From NCBI RefSeq assembly GCF_943193095.1, contig NZ_CALPCV010000022.1, positions 1 through 42,718 on the forward strand: a DNA stretch of 42,718 bases, written 5' to 3'. The notes beneath the pieces were generated by a model. That model was not told the DNA's origin. It ran no database searches and saw only the letters and a list, made by a program, of their open reading frames with translations. The translations under genes and the position numbers were made by a program. Origin of the DNA: Parasutterella muris. GTDB lineage: Bacteria; Pseudomonadota; Gammaproteobacteria; Burkholderiales; Burkholderiaceae_F. Positions 1 through 8,008 of this stretch are shown one piece after another (within the stretch, counting starts at the first letter, position 1; every line of letters begins with the position of its first letter).

Positions 1-57
1 CCTCCACGCCGATGATAGTGAGTTGTATTTCTTGCGAAAGTAGGTAGTCTCCGGGCT
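1..57 (+). rRNA. rrf: 5S ribosomal RNA, 3' part
   Basis: The first bases match the 3' half of bacterial 5S rRNA: a CGATGATAGT block, then TGCGAAAGTAGGTAG, which corresponds to the conserved TGCGAGAGTAGG helix/loop near the 3' end of E. coli 5S rRNA. A Rho-independent terminator follows directly, as expected for the end of an rRNA operon. The 5' part lies outside the window. The exact 3' end is estimated to within a few bases. Confidence 0.8.
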
Positions 58-67
58 CTCCATTCTT

Positions 68-106
68 AAAACCTCTTGCTGCGAATGCGGTGAGAGGTTT
101 TATTTT
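68..106 (+). terminator. rRNA operon terminator
   Basis: A 9-bp stem (AAAACCTCT at 68-76 with AGAGGTTTT at 93-101) runs into a T-rich tail. It lies directly after the 5S rRNA end and would end the rRNA operon transcript. Confidence 0.8.
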
Positions 107-292
107 GTCTGTAATGAGGGGGAATAATATATTCGTTTATAAAACCCATTCTCCGGCGGCCGTGAACATGTTCACAAGTTACGTGCAATTCTTACATTTT
201 GTCTCTATATAGAAAGAAAATACGCTCAAGTTGAGCCTTTTCTAAGCAAATAACCACTTAGGGCTGTTACTCTTTGGAAAAGAGAGGGAATT

Positions 293-388
293 ATGAGAGC
301 AGTACTAAAAAAAGTTTTAGAACTCTATTGCTATAGATTAATGCGCAGTCGTCTGACTGCCCAGGCAATGAAAAACAGACAGCGTTAG
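293..388 (+). CDS. 31-residue basic small protein (hypothetical)
   Basis: A short reading frame opens with ATG after a purine-rich ribosome binding site (AGAGGGA) about 4 bases upstream and ends at TAG. The 31-residue product is strongly basic (about nine Lys/Arg), with an amphipathic N-terminal half and a C-terminal end MKNRQR. A strong terminator with a UUCG loop follows 20 bases later, so the ORF sits in its own short transcript between the rRNA operon and dmsA. I recognise no family. It could be a small protein, a leader peptide, or chance coding within a small RNA. The support is the RBS plus the dedicated terminator. Confidence 0.4.
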   Translation: MRAVLKKVLELYCYRLMRSRLTAQAMKNRQR

Positions 389-408
389 CACGATGCAGTT
401 CAGTTATT

Positions 409-434
409 AATAGCGGCTTCGGCTGCTATTTTTT
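409..434 (+). terminator. Rho-independent terminator with UUCG loop
   Basis: A nine-pair stem (AATAGCGGC with GCTGCTATT, one G-U pair) closes a c(TTCG)g tetraloop and is followed by a run of six T. It terminates the short transcript carrying the 31-codon ORF and separates it from dmsA. Confidence 0.85.
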
Positions 435-528
435 ACCCTCCGTAAATGCCCGAGTTATAACAAAATACCGTTATATATACAATTCAACTGACGAAATTGA
501 CAATCGTCGAAACATAAACTACCACCCC

Positions 529-2940
529 ATGGAGAATTCTCTAATGTCAGATTTTCTCTCTTCTACTCTTGGACGCAGGAATTTCCTGCGACTTTCTGCA
601 TATGCCTCCGCAACATTCGGCTTTTCACTCAGCCCGATCTCTCACGCTGTCGCCCAGGCAGTCAAAGAGATTGAACCGTTCGTGTGGAACGCCTGCGTGA
701 TTAACTGCGGACAGCGCTGCCCTCAGCGCTGCTTCCTTAAAGACGGTCAGGTTATTCGTGTTGAAACGGATAACACAGCAGGCGACTCCTGCGACCATCG
801 TCAAATTCGTGCCTGCCTGAGAGGCCGTTCTCTTCGCCAGCGTCTCTATTCTCCTGACCGTCTCAAGTATCCGATGAAACGTGTTGGTGAACGCGGTGAA
901 GGAAAATTCGAACGCATCACTTGGGATGAAGCCATTAAAACCGTTGCTCAAAACCTTAAAAATACGGTTGAGAAGTACGGTAATGAGTCGCTTTATTGGC
1001 AGTATTGCTCCGGTCAGCAGTCCTTGGTGAACTCTCGCCGCGCTTGGTGGCGTCTGCTGAATCTTATGGGCGGCTACCTTAAATACTACGGCTCGTACTC
1101 TACCGCTCAGATCGGAGCGGCTTTCCCTTATACCTACGGCGCCAGACCAGCTTCCGATGTCGGTGAAATTGCAAATGCCAAACTCTATGTGACATTCGGC
1201 GGCAACAGCGCGGTTACCAGAGGCTCCGGCGGCGGAAAAGGCTATCAGCTTGAATGCGCCCTTGAACGCGGTAAACCCAAGAGCATCATGATCGACCCGA
1301 TGTATAACGACACGGTTGCCGCAGGAATGGATCAGTGGATCCCGATCCGCCCGGGTACAGATGCGGCTCTGGTCGAAGCTATCGCCTATGAGCTGATTAA
1401 TAACGGCTGGGTTGATCAGGACTTCCTGGATAAATACTGCATTGGCTACGATGAAAAAACTCTGCCGGCAGATGCGAAGAAGGGAAGCGACTATAAGAGC
1501 CATATCCTCGGCAAAGGACCCGACGGTATCGCTAAGACTCCTGAATGGGCTTCAAAGATTACCGGTATTCCTGTTAATACGATTAAATCTCTGGCTAAAG
1601 AAATGGGCACAACAAAGCCGTGCTTTGTTTCTCAGGGCTGGGGTCCGCAGCGTCAGGCAAACGGTGAGCAGACAAGCCGCGCGATCGCAATGCTCCCGAT
1701 CCTTTTGGGCCAGATTGGTCTTTCGGGTACAAACTGCGGTGACGCAGAAGCCAATTACACGCTTCCGGCCGTTTATCTCCCGACAGGCAAGAATCCCGTT
1801 AAGGCAACGATTCCGGTGTTTATGTGGACGGATGCGATTGTCCGCGGAAAAGATATGACGGATCTCACCGACGGTATGAGAGGCGTCAAGAAGCTCGATC
1901 ACAACATCAAGATGATTGTGAACTCGGGCGGCAACACCATGATCAATCAGCATGCAGACTCCAATGCAACCGATAAGATTCTGAAAGATACTTCGAAGTG
2001 CGAATTTATTGTCGTCTGCGATAACATGATGACGCCGTCCTGCCGTTACGCCGATATCCTGCTTCCGGACGTTATGGGTCCTGAAACAAACGATATCGCC
2101 TGCGGAGGAAGCTCTAACGGCGCAACAAGTTCGATTCTTCCGATGCATAAGGCCGTTGAGCCTCAGTGGGATCAGAAGACTTCTTATGAAATCTGCCGAC
2201 TGATCGCCAAAGAACTTGGTAAAGAAGAGGAATTCACTGAAGGTAGAACTCAGGATCAGTGGCTCGAATGGTGCTACAACGAAACTCGTAAGAAAGTTCC
2301 GCAGCTTCCTGAATGGGAAGTCTTCTGGAAGGAAGGTCCTCAGCAGGTCTACGATTGGAAGAAGAATACTGTCGGTCTGTCTGCCTTTAGAAAAGATCCT
2401 CAGGCAAATCCGCTTAAAACACCTTCCGGTAAGATCGAAATCTACTCGGATCGTCTCAATAAGATTGCCGAAACCTGGAAACTTCCCGAGGGCGACGTGA
2501 TTTCTGCAATCCCGAAATATTGCGCGACATGGGAACAGGCCGGTGACCCGCTGACGAAGAAATATCCGCTTCAGTGCTACGGCTTCCACCACCACGGCAG
2601 AATTCATTCAACTTTCCATAATCTTCCCTGGCTCCGTGAACAGCATCCAGATGTGCTCTTCATGAATCCGCTCGATGCTCAGGCCCGCGGCCTTAAGAAC
2701 GGTGACATGGTGCTGGTATTCAATGACCGAGGCACGCTTGAAATGCCGGTTAAGGTCACAAGCCGCATCATGCCGGGCGTTGTGACACTGCCTCAGGGTG
2801 CGTGGTATACGCCGAAGCAGGTTGGAGGAAAGTCGGTTGACGTTGGCCGCAACATCAATACGCTGACCTCACTGAGACCGAGCCCGCTTGCTAAGGGCAA
2901 TCCTCAGCACACCAACCTTGTTGAAGTAAGAAAAGCTTAG
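529..2940 (+). CDS. dmsA: DMSO reductase-family molybdopterin oxidoreductase, catalytic subunit DmsA
   Basis: Catalytic subunit of a periplasmic Mo-bisPGD reductase that likely reduces an S- or N-oxide as terminal electron acceptor. The N-terminus has a Tat signal (GRRNFLRL at residues 15-22, then a hydrophobic stretch ending near AVAQA). The FS0 iron-sulfur ligands are C56, C60, C64 and C96, in the spacing of E. coli DmsA. Long stretches follow DmsA closely, including ACLRGRS, DRLKYPMKRVG, WIPIRPGTDAALV, SQGWGPQR and the C-terminal RPSPLAKGNP-HTNLV. A Ser (S179 or S181, in GSYSTAQ) fits the Mo-ligand region. Length 803 aa is normal. The electron-transfer subunit gene follows at once. The substrate (DMSO, TMAO, methionine or biotin sulfoxide) cannot be read from sequence. 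Confidence 0.93.
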   Translation: MENSLMSDFLSSTLGRRNFLRLSAYASATFGFSLSPISHAVAQAVKEIEPFVWNACVINCGQRCPQRCFLKDGQVIRVETDNTAGDSCDHRQIRACLRGRSLRQRLYSPDRLKYPMKRVGERGEGKFERITWDEAIKTVAQNLKNTVEKYGNESLYWQYCSGQQSLVNSRRAWWRLLNLMGGYLKYYGSYSTAQIGAAFPYTYGARPASDVGEIANAKLYVTFGGNSAVTRGSGGGKGYQLECALERGKPKSIMIDPMYNDTVAAGMDQWIPIRPGTDAALVEAIAYELINNGWVDQDFLDKYCIGYDEKTLPADAKKGSDYKSHILGKGPDGIAKTPEWASKITGIPVNTIKSLAKEMGTTKPCFVSQGWGPQRQANGEQTSRAIAMLPILLGQIGLSGTNCGDAEANYTLPAVYLPTGKNPVKATIPVFMWTDAIVRGKDMTDLTDGMRGVKKLDHNIKMIVNSGGNTMINQHADSNATDKILKDTSKCEFIVVCDNMMTPSCRYADILLPDVMGPETNDIACGGSSNGATSSILPMHKAVEPQWDQKTSYEICRLIAKELGKEEEFTEGRTQDQWLEWCYNETRKKVPQLPEWEVFWKEGPQQVYDWKKNTVGLSAFRKDPQANPLKTPSGKIEIYSDRLNKIAETWKLPEGDVISAIPKYCATWEQAGDPLTKKYPLQCYGFHHHGRIHSTFHNLPWLREQHPDVLFMNPLDAQARGLKNGDMVLVFNDRGTLEMPVKVTSRIMPGVVTLPQGAWYTPKQVGGKSVDVGRNINTLTSLRPSPLAKGNPQHTNLVEVRKA

Positions 2941-2950
2941 GAGAATGAAG

Positions 2951-3556
2951 ATGAGTCAGCTTGGATTTTTTGTGGATGTATCTAAATGCTCCGGCTGTAA
3001 GACCTGCGCCGTGGCTTGTAAAGACGCACATAACCTGCCTGTTGGTCTGAACTTTAGAAAGGTCAGAGAGTATGCAGGCGGAAACTGGAAAAAAGACGCG
3101 AACGGCGCATGGGAGCAGGATGTATTTGCTTACTATGTGAGTACCGCATGCAACCAGTGTACCGACCCGGCTTGTGTCAAGGTATGCCCGACTAAGGCGC
3201 ACCAAAAGCGCGCTGCGGACGGTCTGGTCCTTATCGAGACAGCAAAATGCATCGGCTGCGGAATGTGCGCTCAGGCGTGCCCGTACCATGCTCCGGTACT
3301 TGATGTCGATGCTAAGAAAATGCGTAAGTGCGATGCCTGTGTGGATCGTCTCCAAACAGGTCGTCAGCCGATTTGCGTAGAAAGCTGTCCTAACCGAGCC
3401 ATCGAATTCGGTGATATCGAAGTGCTGAGAAAGAAATACGGCGCGCTTGCGGATGTTGCTCCGCTGCCGTCTTCTGCGGCAACCAAGCCTAACTTGGTCC
3501 TTCTGGTCCCGAAACAGGCTAAACCGGCAGGTGATACGACCGGCGTTGAATACTAA
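2951..3556 (+). CDS. dmsB: DmsB-like four-cluster iron-sulfur subunit
   Basis: Electron-transfer subunit that passes electrons to the DmsA-type catalytic subunit encoded just upstream. Four ferredoxin-like cysteine groups are visible: CSGCKTCAVAC, CNQC with CVKVC, CIGCGMCAQAC, and CDAC with CVESC, the pattern of DmsB/NrfC proteins. Length is about 201 aa, close to E. coli DmsB (205). An ATG also exists at 2945, but it directly abuts the AGGAGA ribosome binding site (2939-2944). The ATG at 2951 has a normal 6-base spacer and is chosen. The RBS overlaps the dmsA stop, so the pair is translationally coupled. No membrane anchor (DmsC) gene follows; a terminator comes directly after. Confidence 0.92.
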   Translation: MSQLGFFVDVSKCSGCKTCAVACKDAHNLPVGLNFRKVREYAGGNWKKDANGAWEQDVFAYYVSTACNQCTDPACVKVCPTKAHQKRAADGLVLIETAKCIGCGMCAQACPYHAPVLDVDAKKMRKCDACVDRLQTGRQPICVESCPNRAIEFGDIEVLRKKYGALADVAPLPSSAATKPNLVLLVPKQAKPAGDTTGVEY

Positions 3557-3570
3557 AGAAATGTAAACGA

Positions 3571-3606
3571 AGAGACGGCAGACCCTGGGGTCTGCCGTCT
3601 CTTTCC
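3571..3606 (+). terminator. Terminator of dmsAB
   Basis: A perfect 13-bp GC-rich stem (AGAGACGGCAGAC with GTCTGCCGTCTCT) with a short loop sits 14 bases after the dmsB stop. It closes the operon before any dmsC could be transcribed. Confidence 0.85.
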
Positions 3607-3646
3607 ATTAGAATCTGCTGTTGATCAGTCGAAAGGTTCGCATTTC

Positions 3647-4318
3647 ATGCTCACTTCATTTTTTAATACGTTTCTTTACGTCTTTACCTCACTGGTAACA
3701 GTGGTTAATCCGCTTGGAGCGGCTTTTTTCTTTCTTACGATGACAGGAAGAGCTACTCGACAGGAGAGAGCGGAACTTTCTAATCGCGTCGCCTTGTATT
3801 TCTTTGTGATGGCGATGTGCTCTCTTTATATCGGGCAGTTTATTCTGAGCTTCTTCGGGATTTCTATCGGCGTTCTCCGCGTCGCGGGCGGTCTTGTGCT
3901 GTTTTCTGCAGGCTGGCTGACACTTAACAGCAGTTCTTCAAGTTCGGAAGCAGACGGCGAAAAGGCTCAGAGCAGTATAAATAAAAAATCTCATTCAGAC
4001 TTGATGAAACTCGCGTTCTATCCTTTTACTCTTCCTCTGACGCTCGGCCCCGGTGCAATCGCCGTAACAACAGCGATCGGAACATCTATGACGTTCTCTG
4101 TCCCGAATGTTTTAAGTACAAGTTTGGCTGCACTTGCGAACGCGCTGCTGGTTTGGCTGTGTTTTAAATATGCGGACCGAATCACAACGGTTATTGGTCA
4201 GACCGGTACGGAAGCGATCTCCAGAATTTTTGCTTTTATATTGATCTGTATCGGTGTTCAGGTATTTTGGTCCGGCTTCTCGGAGCTGTGGCTACACTTA
4301 ATGGCAACCGCGAAATAG
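3647..4318 (+). CDS. MarC-family integral membrane protein
   Basis: A 223-aa membrane protein with about six hydrophobic segments, of the MarC/UPF0056 family. Family marks are an N-terminal VNPLGAAFFFLTMT segment, the RVAGGLVLFSAGW helix, and LAFYPFTLPLTLGPGAIA after a Ser-rich cytoplasmic linker (residues about 95-120). The biological role of MarC proteins is not established; despite the name they are not shown to cause drug resistance. A GAAAGG ribosome binding site lies about 13 bases upstream. It is a single gene between two terminators and is probably unrelated to the flanking respiratory operons. Confidence 0.88.
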   Translation: MLTSFFNTFLYVFTSLVTVVNPLGAAFFFLTMTGRATRQERAELSNRVALYFFVMAMCSLYIGQFILSFFGISIGVLRVAGGLVLFSAGWLTLNSSSSSSEADGEKAQSSINKKSHSDLMKLAFYPFTLPLTLGPGAIAVTTAIGTSMTFSVPNVLSTSLAALANALLVWLCFKYADRITTVIGQTGTEAISRIFAFILICIGVQVFWSGFSELWLHLMATAK

Positions 4319-4330
4319 GAAATGGGATTC

Positions 4331-4358
4331 CCGGCCGTAACCGGCCGGTTTATTTTTT
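4331..4358 (+). terminator. Terminator of the marC-family gene
   Basis: The stem CCGGCC with GGCCGG is followed by TTTATTTTTT. The T-rich tail overlaps the 3' end of the small membrane protein gene on the other strand. Confidence 0.75.
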
Positions 4359-4463
4359 CTTCTTAAAGAAACGAGAATAAAAACTGACAAAAGCAATAAT
4401 CAGCACGCCGATAATAATGAGCTCATTGCTGTACTGCGCTAATTCTTCTCTTAATAGTTCCAT
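4350..4463 (-). CDS. 37-residue single-span membrane protein (hypothetical)
   Basis: A short reverse-strand frame encodes 37 residues: an acidic N-terminus (MELLREELAQ), one hydrophobic span of about 15 residues (LIIIGVLIIAFVSFY), and a basic tail RFFKKKK. The basic tail predicts an N-out/C-in topology by the positive-inside rule. The ribosome binding site GGGAG lies about 8 bases upstream of the ATG. It is below usual gene-calling length, but the charge and hydrophobicity design is hard to get by chance. No family was recognised. Small proteins of this shape are often accessory subunits of membrane complexes, and the formate dehydrogenase operon starts 400 bases away in the divergent direction. 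Confidence 0.55.
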   Translation of the reverse strand: MELLREELAQYSNELIIIGVLIIAFVSFYSRFFKKKK

Positions 4464-4859
4464 AACTACAGCTCCCTAGTAATCTATTCTAGTTCTATTC
4501 TGTTGCTGATTCATGCGGTTATTCCGCTGCGGACCTTTTTAAGCTAAGGAATGAGAAGGACGACAACGACGGAAAAAATCGAACAAATCGAACAAATTAA
4601 TTGTAATTAGAAGAAGAAAATTTACAATCTGCAAGGCAAGGGTTACTACCGTAGAGAGGACCGAAACAGAGGGAAATCCTTATGAAGGTTTTCGTGAGAG
4701 TGATATTTTAATAAAAAAGGGGTTGGTATAAGGATTCCCCTGCCTAACCGGAAATAACTGACTCCGCAGCCGCAAACCGTTCCTCCCGAATTAGGACAGG
4801 GAAATAATAATAGCCGTCACGGTGATCCACAATGGCTCTAATGACATTGGAGACACCCC
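4464..4859 (+). promoter_or_regulatory. Long leader/promoter region of the formate dehydrogenase operon
   Basis: Nearly 400 bases without a convincing gene. It contains a 7-bp inverted repeat (ATTGTAA at 4600-4606, TTACAAT at 4622-4628), a short direct repeat AATCGAACA, and a GC-richer stretch (4745-4830) with CCTCCCG and ACAGGGAA segments just before the start codon. The last part could be a structured 5' UTR; molybdenum-cofactor-sensing RNAs are known upstream of molybdoenzyme genes, but I could not fold or match it. A GGAG ribosome binding site (4849-4852) precedes the operon's first ATG. No confident promoter or FNR box was seen. Confidence 0.35.
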
Positions 4860-7800
4860 ATGACTACAATAAGCGACGTATACAGCCCGAGAACTAAATT
4901 CCGCTGCTCACGGCTCAGAGGCGCGAGAATAGGAAGCACGATCTGTCAGTATTGTGCTGTCGGCTGCTCACAGCTGGGCTTTTTTAAAGGCGATACACTC
5001 ATAGACGTAGAAGGTGATCCGAGAAGTTCTGTCAATCAGGGTCGGCTGTGCCCAAAAGGGTCCTCTACATTTGCACTTAACGATAACCCCTATCGTAAGG
5101 TAAAACCAATGTATCGTGCACCCGGTACGGATAAATGGGAGGAAGTCTCCCTGGACTGGATACTGGACACGGTTGCAAAACGAATCTGGGATTCCCGCAA
5201 GCGCGGTTTTGTAGAGAAGGATGGGAAGACCGGAATCACGGTCAATAACTGCGCAAATATTGGTTTTATTGGCGGCAGCGCCAACGATAACGAAGAGTGC
5301 TATCTGTTTCGTAAGCTCTTTACCGGCGGACTCGGAATTCTTCCGGTGGAGAATTCCGCTCGGTACTGTCACTCGACCACGGTTGCGGCGCTGAGTCCGA
5401 CGTTTGGCTTTGGCGCCTGCACAAACCCGCCGCGGGATCTGATGAATTCAGACTGCATTGTGATTATGGGCTCGAATATGGCAGAAGCCCATCCGGTGGC
5501 TTTCTACTGGCCGATGCAGGCAAAGAAGAAGGGAGCGGTCACGATCCATGTCGATCCGCGCTATACACGCACAAGCGCCGCCTGTGATCATCATGTTCAC
5601 ATCCGCCCGGGGACCGACATCGCGTTTTTGTCGGGAATCATCCGATATATCCTCAAAAATGAACTCTGGTTTAAAGAGTATGTGCTTGCCTTTACCAATG
5701 CTTCGACCATCATCAACCCGAAATTCCGATTTGATGATGTGACCGGTTTGTTTAACGGTTGGGATCCGGAAAAAAGGTCCTATAGTGAAGAAGTCGATTC
5801 CTGGGATTACGTCTATGAAACAGGTCCCGACGGTAAACGGGGCGAACCTAAACGCGATCCGACACTGCAGGATCCGCACTGCGTGATGCAGCTGCTTCGT
5901 CGGCAGGTAGAAAAATACACTCCGGAAATGGTTGGAGAGATCTGCGGCTGCCGTGCATGTGATGTGGTCAAAGTCGCAGAGTTCATGGCAAGGAATTCCG
6001 GTCGGGATAAAACAACTGCTTTTTGTTATGCGACCGGATTTACTCAGCATTCGAGCGGAACGCAGATTATCAGAACCTGTGCGATCCTTCAGCTGCTGCT
6101 GGGCAATATAGGCCGTCCGGGCGGCGGAATCTTGGCCTTGAGAGGACACTCTAACGTTCAGGGCGCAACCGATATTCCAACGCTGTTCGGAGATCTGCCC
6201 AACTACATTCCGCTTCCTGAGATCGCTCCGCAAAACGCGACGCTGAAAGACTACTTGGAAAACGGACATGGTTTTTCCGGTGCGCGCGATAAGCAGGACG
6301 GCATGTGGAAACTTGAAACAGAGCGCGGATCCTGGAAGGCGCTTCCGAAGTACATGATCAGCCTTCTGAAGGCTTGGTACGGAGATGCGGCAACGTCAGA
6401 TAACGAGTACGGTTATCAGTGGCTTCCGAAACTCGGCGGGAATCAGTCCCTGACAGTGACGATGGAAAGAGCTCTGAAGGGAGAAGTGGAAGGTCTGCTG
6501 GTATTCGGACAGAACCTTGCCGTAACAAATCCGAACGCAGGATGGAGCAGAGACGCGCTGCGAAGCTTAAAGTGGCTGGTTGTCTGCGATATGTTCGAAA
6601 ACGAAACAGCTTCAGTGTGGTATGCGGATCCGACAGGCCCTGCGCCTAAAGACTGTCAGACGGAGGTGTTTTATCTTCCGACTTCTTCTCTGATGGAAAA
6701 GGACGGATCAGCCAATAATACTGAGCGGCTGATGCAGTGGCACGATCGAATCCGCGTCTCTCCGGGTGACTGCCGATCGGATGCCTGGTGGACTTACCAG
6801 CTGGGCAAGCGCCTAAAAGCGATGGCTGAATCTGAAGGACTGCCCAGAGATGAAGGTCTGCGCGCACTGACTTGGATGTACGATGACGCTCCCGGAGCGG
6901 TGAACGCTCAGGGGCTGCCCCGTATTGAAGGAGACTGCGATATAGATGCAGTTGCGCTGGAAATGAACGGGGTCGACCTTAAAACCGGGAAACCGATTCA
7001 GGGTTCAGGAGAACTGCGCGATGACGGATCCACTCTTTGCGGATGCAGGCTTCTCTCCGGCTTTATTAATGAAGACGGTGAGAATCTGATGAAGCGTCGG
7101 GAGGCAGGAACTCCGGATCATGAAATTGATCTCTACTACCGCTATGCATGGCCGCTGAATTCCAGAGTGCTTTATAACCGATGCTCATCTGACTTGAACG
7201 GCAAACCTTGGTCTGAGCGTAAAAAGCTGGTTTGGTGGGATGAAGCTTCACAGAGCTGGGTCGGTTTTGATCATCCTCAGTTTGATGCCTCTGCCGCGCC
7301 CTCGGAGCAGGCGAACGCTTTTGGCGTGCATACGGACGGACGTGCATGGCTGTTTGTGCCTTACGGCATTAAAGAGGGCCCGTTTCCCGTTTACTACGAA
7401 ACGAGTGAATCTCCGTATAAGAATCTGCTTTGGTCGACAGACCGTGTTCCGGATGTCCGAATCATCGAAGATAAATTGAATCCGATGGTCAGCCCGGGCG
7501 ATCCGAATTATCCGACTGTCATGACAACGTATCACATGACAGAACATTGGCTAAGCGGAGCGATGACGCGTCATACCCCGTGGCTCGTGGCGCTTCAGCC
7601 CGCTAGTTTCATTGAAATCGCGCCGGAAGTTGCTGAGTCAATCGGTGTGACGACCGGCGGATACGTTTCCGTTAAGAGTCCTCGCACGGAAATTCAGGTT
7701 AGAGCCTTGGTGACGCCGCGTCTGAGAATCGGACGAATTAACGGCAAGCCCGCAAGTATTGCGGGACGCTTCGTATGTTCCGGTTATAAAGGCGTGATGT

Positions 7801-8006
7801 GCGATCCGATAACAAATGACTTAAGTCCTGCGGATATGGCTCCTGACGGACTGATTCCAAGCTCTAAGGGTTTTGTTGTGAAGATCGATAAACCGGAAAT
7901 GAGCAAGATCCGAAAGGCTGTACCGGAGCCTGTCGAGTATCCGGAGTCCATGACAAAACCGGTCCCGGACACCCCGTGGGCCGCTCAGCCTGAAGGGAGG
8001 AACTAA
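4860..8006 (+). CDS. fdnG: Formate dehydrogenase alpha subunit (FdnG-like, Cys form, no Tat signal)
   Basis: Catalytic Mo/W-bisPGD subunit oxidising formate to CO2. Iron-sulfur ligands are C29, C32, C36 and C64. The active site is C170-H171 in ARYCHSTTV, where E. coli FdnG has selenocysteine-His; the codon is TGT, so no Sec insertion is needed. The rest tracks FdnG along its length (SGASNE-like GGSANDNEE, MGSNMAEAHP, IRPGTDI, ALRGHSN-QG, WPLN-RVLYNR-S-DLNGKPW). At 1048 aa it is full size. Unlike FdnG it has no twin-arginine signal: the start is set by a GGAG RBS 7 bases upstream, and an in-frame stop just before it (4842-4844) excludes a longer N-terminus. First gene of a three-gene operon with a beta and an NrfD subunit. 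Confidence 0.92.
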   Translation: MTTISDVYSPRTKFRCSRLRGARIGSTICQYCAVGCSQLGFFKGDTLIDVEGDPRSSVNQGRLCPKGSSTFALNDNPYRKVKPMYRAPGTDKWEEVSLDWILDTVAKRIWDSRKRGFVEKDGKTGITVNNCANIGFIGGSANDNEECYLFRKLFTGGLGILPVENSARYCHSTTVAALSPTFGFGACTNPPRDLMNSDCIVIMGSNMAEAHPVAFYWPMQAKKKGAVTIHVDPRYTRTSAACDHHVHIRPGTDIAFLSGIIRYILKNELWFKEYVLAFTNASTIINPKFRFDDVTGLFNGWDPEKRSYSEEVDSWDYVYETGPDGKRGEPKRDPTLQDPHCVMQLLRRQVEKYTPEMVGEICGCRACDVVKVAEFMARNSGRDKTTAFCYATGFTQHSSGTQIIRTCAILQLLLGNIGRPGGGILALRGHSNVQGATDIPTLFGDLPNYIPLPEIAPQNATLKDYLENGHGFSGARDKQDGMWKLETERGSWKALPKYMISLLKAWYGDAATSDNEYGYQWLPKLGGNQSLTVTMERALKGEVEGLLVFGQNLAVTNPNAGWSRDALRSLKWLVVCDMFENETASVWYADPTGPAPKDCQTEVFYLPTSSLMEKDGSANNTERLMQWHDRIRVSPGDCRSDAWWTYQLGKRLKAMAESEGLPRDEGLRALTWMYDDAPGAVNAQGLPRIEGDCDIDAVALEMNGVDLKTGKPIQGSGELRDDGSTLCGCRLLSGFINEDGENLMKRREAGTPDHEIDLYYRYAWPLNSRVLYNRCSSDLNGKPWSERKKLVWWDEASQSWVGFDHPQFDASAAPSEQANAFGVHTDGRAWLFVPYGIKEGPFPVYYETSESPYKNLLWSTDRVPDVRIIEDKLNPMVSPGDPNYPTVMTTYHMTEHWLSGAMTRHTPWLVALQPASFIEIAPEVAESIGVTTGGYVSVKSPRTEIQVRALVTPRLRIGRINGKPASIAGRFVCSGYKGVMCDPITNDLSPADMAPDGLIPSSKGFVVKIDKPEMSKIRKAVPEPVEYPESMTKPVPDTPWAAQPEGRN

Positions 8007-8008
8007 TC

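Noticed and set aside
496..516. FNR-like box before dmsA (TTGAC-AATC-GTCGA)
   Set aside because: The right half matches the TTGAT-N4-ATCAA consensus poorly; not strong enough to call.
625..2607. Long reverse-strand reading frames (292 and 351 codons) opposite dmsA
   Set aside because: They are antisense shadows of a well-matched DmsA gene, with low-complexity products resembling no family and no ribosome binding site.
5368..5372. Selenocysteine in the formate dehydrogenase active site
   Set aside because: The codon at the Sec position is TGT (Cys170), not TGA.
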